Positions 16,193 to 23,806 of a stretch of 64,000 nucleotides of DNA are shown here, piece by piece. Below the pieces are notes generated by a model. The model did no database searches. It saw nothing but the letters and a program-made list of their open reading frames with translations, and was not told the DNA's origin. Every line of letters starts with the position of its first letter. The first letter of the stretch is position 1. Source of the DNA: Candidatus Dormiibacterota bacterium (GTDB lineage: Bacteria; Chloroflexota; Dormibacteria; Dormibacterales; Dormibacteraceae). The stretch is from contig JAMXLM010000036.1 of NCBI GenBank assembly GCA_024280995.1, positions 33,850 through 97,849 on the forward strand, read 5' to 3'. Both the position numbers and the translations under genes were made by a program.

Positions 16193-17836
16193 ATGAAGGT
16201 CAGGGCACGCGAAGCCGAGGAGCTGTGGAAGGAGGAGTTCGAGAAGAGCCCCTCGCGCGAGGACGGCCTCGAGACCTCGACGATCTCCGGCATCCCGCTG
16301 AAGCCGCTCTACACGACCGGCGACCGGCCGACGCGCGAACAGGAGTTCCCCGGTCAGTACCCGTACACCCGCGGGATCCACGCCAGTGGCTATCGCGGCC
16401 GCCTCTGGACCATGCGCCAGTTCTCGGGTTACGCCACCGCGGCGGAGACCAACCGGCGCTACAAGTACCTGCTGGCGAACGGTCAGACGGGACTGTCCGT
16501 CGCCTTCGACATGCCCACCCTCATGGGCCAGGACTCCGACGCCCCCACCAGCCGCGGCGAGGTTGGCCACTGCGGGGTCGCCATCGATTCCCTCGCCGAC
16601 ATGGAGACGCTCTTCGAGGGCATCCCGCTCGGCGAGATCACCACCTCGATGACCATCAACTCACCGGCGGCGATCCTGCTGTGCATGTACATCGCCGTCG
16701 CGGAGAAGCAGGGCGTCCCGGCGTCGCGGCTTGGCGGCACGCTGCAGAACGACATCCTCAAGGAGTTCATCGCGCAGAAGGAGTTCATCTTTCCGCCGGC
16801 GCCGTCGATGCGACTCGTCGTGGATTCGATCGAGTACTGCGCGCGCGAAGTGCCACGGTGGAACACGATCTCAATCTCCGGCTATCACATCCGTGAGGCC
16901 GGCTCGACCGCGGCGCAGGAGCTCGCCTTCACCCTTGCGGACGGCATGGCCTACGTCGACGCCTGCCTCGAGCGCGGCATGCACATCGACGACTTCGCGT
17001 CGCGACTGTCGTTCTTCTTCGACGCTCACATCGACTTCTTCGAGGAGATCGCGAAGTTCCGCGCCGCTCGTCGGATATGGGCGCGCTGGATGCGCGAGCG
17101 CTACGGAGCGCAGCAGGAGCGTTCGTGGAAGCTGCGCTTCCACACCCAGACGGCGGGCGTCTCGCTCACGGCGCAGCAGCCCGAGCTCAACATCGCCCGC
17201 ACCGCGGTCGAGGCCCTGGCCGCCGTGCTGGGCGGCACGCAATCGCTTCACACCAACGCGATGGACGAGGTGCTGGCGCTGCCGACCGACAGGGCCGCCC
17301 GGATCGCGCTGCGGACGCAGCAGCTCCTGGCCTACGAGACCGGCGTAGCGAACACGATCGACCCGCTGGGCGGCAGCTACTTCATGGAATCGCTGACCGA
17401 CGAGATGGAGCGACAGGCGGAGGCTTATTTCAAACGAATCGACGAAATGGGCGGCGTGATCCCGGCGATCGAGGCCGGCTTCTTCCAGAAGGAGATCGCC
17501 GACTCGGCGTTCCGGTATCAGAAGGAGCTGGAGCAGAGGCGGCGGGTCATGGTCGGGGTCAACGACTTCACGGTCGATGAGGAGGAGCCGATCGAGATTC
17601 TGCGCATCGACCCGAAGCTCGAGGCCGAGCAGGCTGAGCGCGTGCGCGAGATTCGGCGGAAGCGTGACCAGGCGCGGTGCAAGAACGCGTTGAACCGGTT
17701 GCGCAAGGCGGCGGCGGGCACCGACAACCTGATGCCGTACATACTCGACGCGGTGCGCGAGTATGCGACCGAAGGCGAGATCATGCAGGCGATGATCGAG
17801 GTGTTCGGCACCTACACGGAGACCGCTGTCGTATAG
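16193..17836 (+). CDS. mcmA: methylmalonyl-CoA mutase, large (catalytic) subunit
   Basis: 547 aa from ATG 16193 with AAAGGAAAG upstream. It contains the TIM-barrel catalytic domain only: [21 protein letters not shown] near residue 61, [33 protein letters not shown] and the [21 protein letters not shown] and [16 protein letters not shown] segments. No C-terminal cobalamin domain is present; that is on the separate 139-aa protein downstream. This is the split form used by archaea and several Gram-positive lineages. It converts (R)-methylmalonyl-CoA to succinyl-CoA, feeding SucCD. The stop codon TAG is at the edge of a structured repeat that separates it from the small subunit. Confidence 0.94.
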   Translation: MKVRAREAEELWKEEFEKSPSREDGLETSTISGIPLKPLYTTGDRPTREQEFPGQYPYTRGIHASGYRGRLWTMRQFSGYATAAETNRRYKYLLANGQTGLSVAFDMPTLMGQDSDAPTSRGEVGHCGVAIDSLADMETLFEGIPLGEITTSMTINSPAAILLCMYIAVAEKQGVPASRLGGTLQNDILKEFIAQKEFIFPPAPSMRLVVDSIEYCAREVPRWNTISISGYHIREAGSTAAQELAFTLADGMAYVDACLERGMHIDDFASRLSFFFDAHIDFFEEIAKFRAARRIWARWMRERYGAQQERSWKLRFHTQTAGVSLTAQQPELNIARTAVEALAAVLGGTQSLHTNAMDEVLALPTDRAARIALRTQQLLAYETGVANTIDPLGGSYFMESLTDEMERQAEAYFKRIDEMGGVIPAIEAGFFQKEIADSAFRYQKELEQRRRVMVGVNDFTVDEEEPIEILRIDPKLEAEQAERVREIRRKRDQARCKNALNRLRKAAAGTDNLMPYILDAVREYATEGEIMQAMIEVFGTYTETAVV

Positions 17837-18029
17837 GTGTCGCAGCCCCGAGAGTCCTCGCATCTTCGCGTCCTAAGCGGCCGGGCGCCTGCGGCGCTGA
17901 AGCCGGCGTCTAGGGGCCCGGCGCTGACTCGTCACGCACCAACGGGTGCGCTCCTCGTCGCGCCACCCTATCCTTGGCTCCGGCCGCCTATGCCGCGAAA
18001 TATGCGTCGGACTCCGGGTCAGCGACACC
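17836..18029 (+). repeat. structured intergenic repeat, copy A (194 bp)
   Basis: The element fills the whole gap between the mcmA stop and the mcmB start. Outer arms GGTGTCGC (17836-17843) and GCGACACC (18022-18029) are perfect inverted repeats. A second stem pairs GCGGCCGG (17877-17884) with CCGGCCGC (17980-17987). Inside are two hairpins: GCGCC/GGCGC (17885-17897) and CGCACC/GGTGCG with an AACG loop (17935-17950). It matches an inverted 193-bp copy at 23614-23806 and a shortened copy at 40688-40793, with paired substitutions that keep the stems. No open frame in it looks real. Confidence 0.88.
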
Positions 18030-18033
18030 CTTA

Positions 18034-18453
18034 ATGGCGACCGCGACAAAGCCCGTCCGAATCGTCGTCGCAAAAGTCGGTCTCGACGGCCACGACCGCG
18101 GGGTCAAGGTGGTCGCGCGAGCCCTGCGAGACGCCGGTTACGAGGTCATCTACACCGGTCTGCGCCAGACGCCCGAGATGGTCGTCGACGCGGCGCTCCA
18201 GGAGGACGCTCAGGTGATCGGGCTTTCGATCCACTCGGGCGCGCACATGACGCTCTTCCCGGCGGTGGTCGACGAGCTGAAGCGACGCAAGGCGACCGAC
18301 ATCGTCGTGTTCGGCGGCGGGATCATCCCGGACGACGACATCACGGCGCTGAAAAAGCGCGGCGTGGCGGAGATCTTCACGCCGGGCACGCCTCTCCAGA
18401 GCATCGTCGACTGGCTGCGAAATCGTTTTCCGGAGCAGGCCAAGAAGCCTTAA
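18034..18453 (+). CDS. mcmB: methylmalonyl-CoA mutase, small (cobalamin-binding) subunit
   Basis: 139 aa from ATG 18034; a frame extending to 17974 would be made of the repeat element. It is a complete B12-binding domain: [21 protein letters not shown] carries the D-x-H-x-x-G motif whose His ligates cobalt, followed by LSIHSGAHM (S-x-L/I loop) and [10 protein letters not shown]. It pairs with the large subunit at 16193 to form the split mutase. The ATG lies five bases after the outer arm of repeat copy A, so translation may depend on that structure. Confidence 0.95.
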   Translation: MATATKPVRIVVAKVGLDGHDRGVKVVARALRDAGYEVIYTGLRQTPEMVVDAALQEDAQVIGLSIHSGAHMTLFPAVVDELKRRKATDIVVFGGGIIPDDDITALKKRGVAEIFTPGTPLQSIVDWLRNRFPEQAKKP

Positions 18454-18465
18454 CATTCCGCGGCG

Positions 18466-18999
18466 ATGTCGACGGAGCCGCCCGACCAGGGTCCACCCCC
18501 GCCTCCGTCGTCACCACCGCCCCCTCCGCCGTCACCACCACCGCCGCCCCCGCCGGCTGCCGGGCCTCCACCTCCGCCTCCCTCGTCCGGCGGCGGCTCG
18601 ATGGTTCCGCCACCGCCTGGGTTCACTCCGCAGCCCGCCGGCTACGGCGCCGTGCCGCCGTTCGTCCTGCCGGACGCCCCCGGGGCCATGCCGTCGATGA
18701 TCCTCGGCATCATCGGCCTCGTCGTGCTCCCGCTCGGCTGCTGCTGTGGAGTCGGCAGCCTGGCGTCGGTAGTGCTGGGCATCCTCGCGATCGTCTTCGG
18801 GGTTTCGGCCCGCAACCGGGTCAGGGCCTCGGGCGGCACGCTCGGCGGCGACGGCAAGGCGCTGGCCGGGATCATCACAGGCGGGATTGCGGTGGGCATC
18901 GCGGCCATCGTCTTCATCCTCGTCCTGGTGGTCGGTATCGGCAGCGGCGCTTTCCTGAACGCGATCAACAACGCGATCCAGACGCCCTCACCGGGCTAG
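18466..18999 (+). CDS. proline-rich DUF4190 membrane protein
   Basis: 177 aa from ATG 18466. The first 65 residues are dominated by prolines and serines. Two hydrophobic segments (about 79-105 and 128-165) surround the DUF4190 core SARNRVRASGGTLGGDGKALAGIITG. Note the Cys cluster GCCCGVG in the first helix. Third DUF4190 paralogue in the window. Function unknown. It is convergent with the RDD-family gene, which has the same kind of proline-rich arm. Confidence 0.8.
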   Translation: MSTEPPDQGPPPPPSSPPPPPPSPPPPPPPAAGPPPPPPSSGGGSMVPPPPGFTPQPAGYGAVPPFVLPDAPGAMPSMILGIIGLVVLPLGCCCGVGSLASVVLGILAIVFGVSARNRVRASGGTLGGDGKALAGIITGGIAVGIAAIVFILVLVVGIGSGAFLNAINNAIQTPSPG

Positions 19000-19019
19000 C
19001 GAAAGGCTCCCCTCAGGCG

Positions 19020-19078
19020 GATAGCCCGGACCAACCGACGTTTTTCGGCCTGCAAGGCGCCGATTTGTCCGGACTATC
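19020..19078. terminator. inverted repeat between convergent genes, possible bidirectional terminator
   Basis: GATAGCCCGGAC (19020-19031) pairs with GTCCGGACTATC (19067-19078) over 12 positions with a single wobble, around a 35-base loop that contains a run of five T. It sits in the 95-base gap between a + strand DUF4190 gene and a - strand RDD gene. There is no U-tract right after either arm, so it is not a classic intrinsic terminator; position suggests a shared 3'-end structure. Confidence 0.5.
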
Positions 19079-19094
19079 GCCCAGAGGCGAAAGC

Positions 19095-19625
19095 TCAGGA
19101 AGTGGTGACGATCGTCCCCGCGACCTTGTCGTGAATCGCCTGCTTCTCGGGGTCCCACAGCTGCCAGAGCCAACCGATCGCCCCGATGATGCAGATCGTG
19201 AACGCGACCTCGAGCCACCAGATGAAGCCGCGCAGGACGGCCTTGCCGGTGCTCGGGAACTGACCGGTGACCTTGTCGCGAACCCTGAACCCGAAAACCA
19301 TCATGCCGACGGTCTGTCCGCGCGTGCTCCAGAAGTAGCCGAAGTAACCAAGGGTGAGAATCAGGTTGATGAGGCCGGCGAGGCTGTTGTTTCCCGCACC
19401 CTTGAAAATGGCGTCGACGATGGCGAAAACGACGAGAAGGATGATCACGTCGATCAATCCGCCCACGATGCGGAGACCCGGGCTGGCGAGATTCGACGCC
19501 GGGGCGGCCATCGCGCCGCCGTAGCTCGGCGGCATGGCCGGGGGCTGACCGGGCGGGACCATCGGCGGCGGACCGGACGGCGGGCCGGACGGCGGCGGAG
19601 GTGGGGGAGGAGGAGGGTTTTGCAT
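19095..19625 (-). CDS. RDD family membrane protein with proline-rich N-terminus
   Basis: 176 aa from ATG 19625; codons upstream of it are antisense to the bL25 leader. The N-terminal 45 residues are Pro-rich (PPPPPPPPPSGPPSGPPP). The RDD domain follows with RIVGGLIDVIILLVVFAIVD (helix 1), a helix near GLINLILTLGYFGYF, the conserved GQTVGMMVFGFRVRDK, and the last helix ending in WDPEKQAIHDKVAGTIV. The usual Arg-Asp-Asp start of helix 1 is here Arg...Asp. RDD proteins are of unclear function (some proposed as transporters or membrane organisers). Confidence 0.85.
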   Translation of the reverse strand: MQNPPPPPPPPPSGPPSGPPPMVPPGQPPAMPPSYGGAMAAPASNLASPGLRIVGGLIDVIILLVVFAIVDAIFKGAGNNSLAGLINLILTLGYFGYFWSTRGQTVGMMVFGFRVRDKVTGQFPSTGKAVLRGFIWWLEVAFTICIIGAIGWLWQLWDPEKQAIHDKVAGTIVTTS

Positions 19626-19705
19626 GTTCCGCGTATCATATTCGGGCCTCTCCAACCTGGGGAGCCAACATGGGCGGCCAGGCCGCGTAAGGAACTGATT
19701 TTTCT

Positions 19706-20368
19706 GTGCAACTGAAAGCAACCCCACGCCAACCCCTCGGTAAGCGCTCGCGCCGCCTGGCGCGAGAGGGCAAGCTGCCCGCGATCGTCTACGGGCACAA
19801 CACCCAGGCGACGCCGATCACACTCGACCGGCTCGAGTTCCAGAAGGTATTCGTCAAGTCAGGCCGGACGCACCTGGTCGACCTCGTGATGGACGGCGAC
19901 CGCACCGAGAAGGTGCTCGTGCGCGAGATCCAGACCCACCCGCGCCGCCAGGGCCCGATCCACGTCGACTTCTACCAGGTCAACCTGCAGGAAAAGATCG
20001 AGGTCGAGGTCCCCATCCACGTCGTCGGCGAGTCGCCGGTGGTCAAGCAGGGGGACGCGGACGTCCTTCAGCCGGTTCACTCGATCCGGGTGGAGTGTCT
20101 TCCGACCGAGATCCCCGAGGACTTCGAGGTCGACATAACGCCTCTGGAAGAGATCGGCGCCGAGCTCCGTGTCTCGGATCTCAAGGTCCGCTCCGGGGTG
20201 ACCGTGCTGGACGACCCCGAGGACCTGATCGTCAAGATCGTGCCCAAGCGCGAGCTGAAGGTCGAAGAGGAGATCCCCGCCGCCGAGGCAGGTGTTCCGG
20301 CCGAGGGCGAGGCCGCCGAGGGCGAGGCCGCAGCCGAGGGCGAAGCCGAAGCCGAGACGGAAGAATGA
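19706..20368 (+). CDS. rplY: ribosomal protein bL25 (Ctc/TL5 form)
   Basis: 220 aa from GTG 19706. It has the N-terminal 5S-rRNA binding L25 domain (RQPLGKRSRRLAREGKLPAIVYG, residues about 7-29) and the C-terminal TL5 beta domain (EVPIHVVGESPVVKQGDADVLQPVHSIRVECLPTEIP). A low-complexity acidic/Ala tail (EGEAAEGEAAAEGEAEAE) ends the protein, as in many actinobacterial homologues. It binds 5S rRNA in the large subunit and is stress-linked in Bacillus. Its stop overlaps the start of the MscS-like gene (ATGA). Confidence 0.93.
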   Translation: MQLKATPRQPLGKRSRRLAREGKLPAIVYGHNTQATPITLDRLEFQKVFVKSGRTHLVDLVMDGDRTEKVLVREIQTHPRRQGPIHVDFYQVNLQEKIEVEVPIHVVGESPVVKQGDADVLQPVHSIRVECLPTEIPEDFEVDITPLEEIGAELRVSDLKVRSGVTVLDDPEDLIVKIVPKRELKVEEEIPAAEAGVPAEGEAAEGEAAAEGEAEAETEE

Positions 20369-20916
20369 TCGCGGCCGCCTCCTCGGGCGGCTTCATCAAC
20401 TTCAGCGACTACTCGGCGGCGATCTTCCTGATCATCGGGCTGTGCGTCTTCGTCCTCGCGGTCCTCGCGTCGCGCCCGCTGTCCCGGATCGCAGCCAATC
20501 AGCTGCAGACGCGCTACGTCCGTCCGGAAACGATCGTCGTGGTTCGGCGCGTGGTCACATTCATCGTGATCGGCATCGGGCTGATCGCAGCTCTCGCCTT
20601 TGCGCTCGAGAGCGCCAACGTCGCCCTGTTCGGCCTTGTCCTCGCCACCATCGTGGCAGCGCTAGGTGTGCAGGACCTGCTGAGGGACTACGTCTCCGGC
20701 TACTACCTGCTGTTCGAGCGCCATCTCCGCGTCGGCGACCACATTCGGTTCAACGGGTACTCGGGAACGATCAGCGAGGTCCGCCTCCGCGTGACCCTCA
20801 TACGCAACGACGAAGGCGACGTGGTGATCGTCCCGAACTCGGAGCTCTTCAACAAACCGGTGACGATCAACAACACGACGCCTGAAGACGAGGCTAAGAA
20901 AGCGCCCCCAGCGTGA
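20365..20916 (+). CDS. small MscS-type mechanosensitive channel protein
   Basis: 183 aa from ATG 20365. Three hydrophobic helices (about residues 16-38, 55-79 and 85-103) are followed by the MscS beta domain: LGVQDLLRDYVSGYYLLFERHLRVGDHIRFNGYSGTI and VIVPNSELF, the hallmarks of the pore-lining end and first beta layer. It ends soon after this domain, so the large C-terminal cage of E. coli MscS is missing. It probably releases solutes under turgor stress. It overlaps the convergent NDPK-like gene by 23 bases. Confidence 0.85.
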   Translation: MIAAASSGGFINFSDYSAAIFLIIGLCVFVLAVLASRPLSRIAANQLQTRYVRPETIVVVRRVVTFIVIGIGLIAALAFALESANVALFGLVLATIVAALGVQDLLRDYVSGYYLLFERHLRVGDHIRFNGYSGTISEVRLRVTLIRNDEGDVVIVPNSELFNKPVTINNTTPEDEAKKAPPA

Positions 20917-21514
20917 TCCGGCAGAGGGCCTCGTAGTCCTCGCCGGCGAGCTCGGTCTCCTGCGCGAGCAGCTGCCGAATCATCTCCGACGCCGATCCGA
21001 CGTGGATTCCGGCCGCGACCTGCGTGGCCAGCGAGCGCAGGTGGTACGTGTGGTCCGGTTTGTGGCTGCTCGTACCGAGGTCGACCTTCACCTGGTCGAG
21101 CTGCACGTGCTCTGCCCAACGCTTCACCTCCGACTCTCCGGTCTCGGGTGCATCGGAGAGATGCAGGCAGTTGAGGCCGCCGAAGATGCCGTAGCGCTCG
21201 CGCAGCGACCCAGGCCGCGATTTGGCGATCTGAGTCTCGCCGAGGTCGTAGCGCATGACCCCCAGAGCCTGGGGCGAGGCGGTGATCCGGCCGACGATCA
21301 CGGGAAGGGCGCTCATGAAGTCGACAAGCCACGGGAAGAACGGCCTTTCCTGCAGAAAGTCGTAGTGGCTCCGGATCAGCGATGCTGGCGGTTGGAACCA
21401 GTCAAGCGACTCGATCTTCCAGTCGCGCTCGGACGACAGCCAGCCCCAGATGCCGGCGCGCGGGGCGAGGCGGTATGCAGAGTCAGGCTTGAAGATGAGG
21501 AGGGCGTCGGCCAC
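20894..21514 (-). CDS. nucleoside diphosphate kinase-like protein with C-terminal extension
   Basis: 206 aa from GTG 21514; codons further upstream fall in rarA. It begins ADALLIFKPDSAYR (NDPK K-P-D strand) and shows SHYDFLQERPFFPWLVDFM, LGETQIAKSRPGSLRERYG and LNCLHLSDAPETGESEV. These line up with the NDPK segments around HY, PG-x-I/L-R and R-N-x-x-H-G-S-D. The catalytic His is kept, but the R and G around it are replaced by L. About 70 residues follow the NDPK fold. Canonical NDPK makes NTPs from NDPs; with the altered active site this may be a divergent kinase or a regulatory protein. Downstream of rarA on the same strand. Confidence 0.75.
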   Translation of the reverse strand: MADALLIFKPDSAYRLAPRAGIWGWLSSERDWKIESLDWFQPPASLIRSHYDFLQERPFFPWLVDFMSALPVIVGRITASPQALGVMRYDLGETQIAKSRPGSLRERYGIFGGLNCLHLSDAPETGESEVKRWAEHVQLDQVKVDLGTSSHKPDHTYHLRSLATQVAAGIHVGSASEMIRQLLAQETELAGEDYEALCRITLGALS

Positions 21515-21527
21515 AGCGGAGCTAATC

Positions 21528-22778
21528 CTATTTCGACGGATTGCGGTCGCGCGGGTTACGCGTATACACCTTGCGAGCTTTGAGATTCTCGGGCATGTGC
21601 ACCTGGCTCTTCGCGACGCCGTCGTCATAGTCGTGCGCGTACTGGTATCCCTGGCCATAGCCCATCGACTTCATTAATCCGGTCGGAGCATTGCGCAGGT
21701 GCATCGGCACCGGTTCGTTCCCCGTCTCCTGTATGAGCTCGCGCGCGGCGCCGTAGGAAGTCAGAGCCGAGTTGGACTTGGGTGCCAGCGCCAGGTAGAG
21801 GGCCGCCTCGGTCAGGGGTAATACCGCCTCCGGCATGCCGACGAAGTGTGCCGCCTGCTGAGCCGCGATGGCAACGCCAAGGGCTTGCGGATCCGCGAGC
21901 CCGATGTCCTCTGCGGCGAGGATCACGAGCCTGCGTGCAACGAACATCACGTCTTCGCCGGCCTCCAGCATCCGCGCCATCCAGTAGACGGCCGCGTCGG
22001 GATCGCTGCCGCGCACGCTTTTGATGAGCGCCGACACGATGTCGTAGTGCTGGTCGCCGGCGCGGTCGTACAGCAGGTGCCGTTCCTGCAGCGCGCGCTC
22101 GACGTGCTCGAGCCGGATTGCATTCTCACCGCCGAGCGCCGCCGCGGCCTCCAGTCCGTTCAACGCCACACGAGCGTCACCGCGGGCAATCTCGAGCAGG
22201 GCATCCATCGCGTCGGGCTCGATCGTGGCCTTGATCTGTTCAAGCCCGCGCTCGACCACCTGCTTCAGCTCCTCGCGTGTCAGCTGCTCCAGACGAAAGA
22301 CGCGGCTGCGCGACAGCAGCGGCGCGATGACCTCGAACGACGGGTTCTCGGTCGTGGCGCCGATCAACGTCACCGTCCCGTCTTCGACGTGGGGCAGGAT
22401 GGCGTCCTGCTGGGCTTTGTTGAAGCGGTGGATCTCGTCGATGAAGAGCACGGTCCGAAGCCCCGCCCGCCGGTGGACCCTGGCCTCGGCAACGGCCTTG
22501 CGCAGGTCCGCGACTCCGGCCGTGACGGCCGACATGGAGACCATCCGCGCGCTGGTCTCGCTGGCGAGCAGCCCGGCGAGGGTGGTCTTGCCGCTGCCCG
22601 GAGGGCCCCAGAGGATGATGCTGGGCAGGTTGCCGCTCTGCGTCAGGCGGCGGAGGACGTCGACGATCCTCTTCTGGCCCACGAGCTGGTCGAACTTCCG
22701 GGGTCGCAGCCGTGTCGCCAGCGGTGCCAGGGGCTCGGATCCAGCGGGCATGGGAAAGAGCTCTCCCTGGTCGCTCAT
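21528..22778 (-). CDS. rarA: replication-associated recombination protein A (AAA+ ATPase)
   Basis: 416 aa from ATG 22778. RarA/MgsA/WRNIP1 features are clear: LATRLRPRKFDQLVGQKRI, Walker A GPPGSGKTTLAGLLA, Walker B FIDEIHRFNKAQQDAILP, sensor ATTENPSFEVIAPLLSRS and the C-terminal tetramerisation part with DPDAAVYWMARMLEAGED and MPEAVLPLTEAALYLALAPKSNS. It acts at stalled replication forks with SSB and RecA. Length is normal. A 13-base gap separates it from the NDPK-like gene, so they are likely cotranscribed. Confidence 0.95.
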   Translation of the reverse strand: MSDQGELFPMPAGSEPLAPLATRLRPRKFDQLVGQKRIVDVLRRLTQSGNLPSIILWGPPGSGKTTLAGLLASETSARMVSMSAVTAGVADLRKAVAEARVHRRAGLRTVLFIDEIHRFNKAQQDAILPHVEDGTVTLIGATTENPSFEVIAPLLSRSRVFRLEQLTREELKQVVERGLEQIKATIEPDAMDALLEIARGDARVALNGLEAAAALGGENAIRLEHVERALQERHLLYDRAGDQHYDIVSALIKSVRGSDPDAAVYWMARMLEAGEDVMFVARRLVILAAEDIGLADPQALGVAIAAQQAAHFVGMPEAVLPLTEAALYLALAPKSNSALTSYGAARELIQETGNEPVPMHLRNAPTGLMKSMGYGQGYQYAHDYDDGVAKSQVHMPENLKARKVYTRNPRDRNPSK

Positions 22779-22843
22779 CTGTCAGGCCCATCCTAGGTGG
22801 CCGCAGGCCCCACCTTCGTGGCGGTGGTCAGCGAACCGGGCTC

Positions 22844-22868
22844 GGCGCGAAAGCCGGCAGCTCGCGCC
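22844..22868. other. hairpin in the 191-base gap between rarA and the zinc-ribbon gene
   Basis: GGCGCGA (22844-22850) and TCGCGCC (22862-22868) form a perfect 7-bp stem with an 11-base loop. The divergent gap 22779-22969 also has a smaller GGTGG/CCACC inverted repeat just after the rarA start and a TACAAT hexamer at 22955-22960 before the + strand gene. Part of the loop resembles the GAAGCCGGC box of the dispersed repeat, but not enough to call a copy. Confidence 0.4.
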
Positions 22869-22969
22869 TCCGTGGAAGCGGCGAGGGCAAAAGCCGCACG
22901 CCGTAGTTGACGACCGTGAACCCGAACTGAGCGCGAATTGCGGCGCCCCGGTCCTACAATTCGCCGGTC

Positions 22970-23614
22970 ATGGCGACCTGCTGGTACTGCAGCTCGGACG
23001 TCCCGGAGACGTCCCAGTACTGCCCGAGCTGCGGACACAGCCAGCTCGACCGAACCTCGAGCCCGCTTTTCGGCGTCGTCGACTCGACGACGGGCATCTG
23101 GAACTCGAAGTTCTTGTACGCCCTGGTCGGCCAGGAGGCGAACCGCTCCGTGCGCTACCACCGCCCTCTCTCGGTGCTGGTGGTCGAGCTCGACCACGCC
23201 GAGCACATCCACAACGAGCTCGAGCCGGTGCAGGTCGAGGCGTTGCTCCGGGAGATGGCGGAGCGGCTGGGTCAGGCCGTCCGCGACACCGACACGGTCG
23301 GGTTTCTCGACGTGGACGGGCCGCCGCACTTCGGGATCGTACTGCCCGAGACCGATGAGCAAGGCGCGGCGCTGGCGGCAGACAAGATCCGGCGCAGCAT
23401 CGCCTCTCACGACTTCGGCAGCGGCGCCTGGAGGCGGATCACCGTGAGCTGCGGGGCCGCGACGATCGACGCTCACTACCGACCCGACGACGAGGCGGGC
23501 GTCATGAACCGGCGCGAGTACACAGGCGACCTTCTGCGCGAGGCTTACCAGGCGCTCGACTTCGGCCGCTCGGCCGGGACCAACCGGACGACAGTCGGCG
23601 CTTACAGACGCTAG
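22970..23614 (+). CDS. zinc-ribbon protein with a degenerate GGDEF-like domain
   Basis: 214 aa from ATG 22970. The first 25 residues form a zinc ribbon (CWYCSSDVPETSQYCPSCG, two C-x-x-C pairs). From about residue 37 it has GGDEF-fold features: TGIWNSKFLYALVGQEANRSVRYHRPLSVLVVELD, a helix, then DTVGFLDVDGPPHFGIVLPETD in the position of the GGDEF loop, and RITVSCGAAT. The signature is PPHFG instead of GG[D/E]EF, so diguanylate cyclase activity is unlikely; ligand binding or protein interaction is possible. A TACAAT hexamer lies nine bases before the start. Confidence 0.75.
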   Translation: MATCWYCSSDVPETSQYCPSCGHSQLDRTSSPLFGVVDSTTGIWNSKFLYALVGQEANRSVRYHRPLSVLVVELDHAEHIHNELEPVQVEALLREMAERLGQAVRDTDTVGFLDVDGPPHFGIVLPETDEQGAALAADKIRRSIASHDFGSGAWRRITVSCGAATIDAHYRPDDEAGVMNRREYTGDLLREAYQALDFGRSAGTNRTTVGAYRR

Positions 23615-23806
23615 GGTCGCGGGCCTCGGAGATCCGCCGCAGATTCGCGAGCGCAGACGGCCGGAGCCAAGGAAGGGGTGGCGCGACGAGGAACGCATCG
23701 TTGATGCGTGACGCTGACGCGACAGGTCCCCTGACGCCGGCTTCAGCGCGACAGCGCCCGGCCGTATGAGCCGCGAAGATGCAAGGATGCTCCGGGACCG
23801 CGGCCC
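23614..23806 (-). repeat. structured intergenic repeat, copy B (193 bp, inverted)
   Basis: Reverse complement of this segment aligns with copy A (17836-18029) over its whole length. ACGGCCGG (23657-23664) pairs with CCGGCCGT (23758-23765), and ACGCATC (23693-23699) pairs with GATGCGT (23703-23709) around a 3-base loop. Compared with copy A both stems carry paired changes (G-C to A-T), so pairing is kept. The outer arms (about 23614-23631 and 23790-23806) are complementary with a bulge and a few mismatches. It begins inside the stop codon of the upstream gene and runs into the start of the histidine phosphatase gene. Confidence 0.87.

Noticed and set aside
17946-19715. 589-aa + strand frame overlapping mcmB, a DUF4190 gene and the RDD gene
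   Set aside because: Arg/Gly-rich shadow that crosses three supported genes. Its first residues are simply a translation of repeat copy A and match those of the shadow frame at 23698.
22779-22969. Fourth copy of the dispersed structured element
   Set aside because: The gap shares only a short GGCGCGAAAGCCGGC-like box and has different hairpins; without a model search the similarity is too weak.
22970-23614. Active diguanylate cyclase
   Set aside because: The GGDEF signature is replaced by PPHFG, so catalytic activity is not supported.
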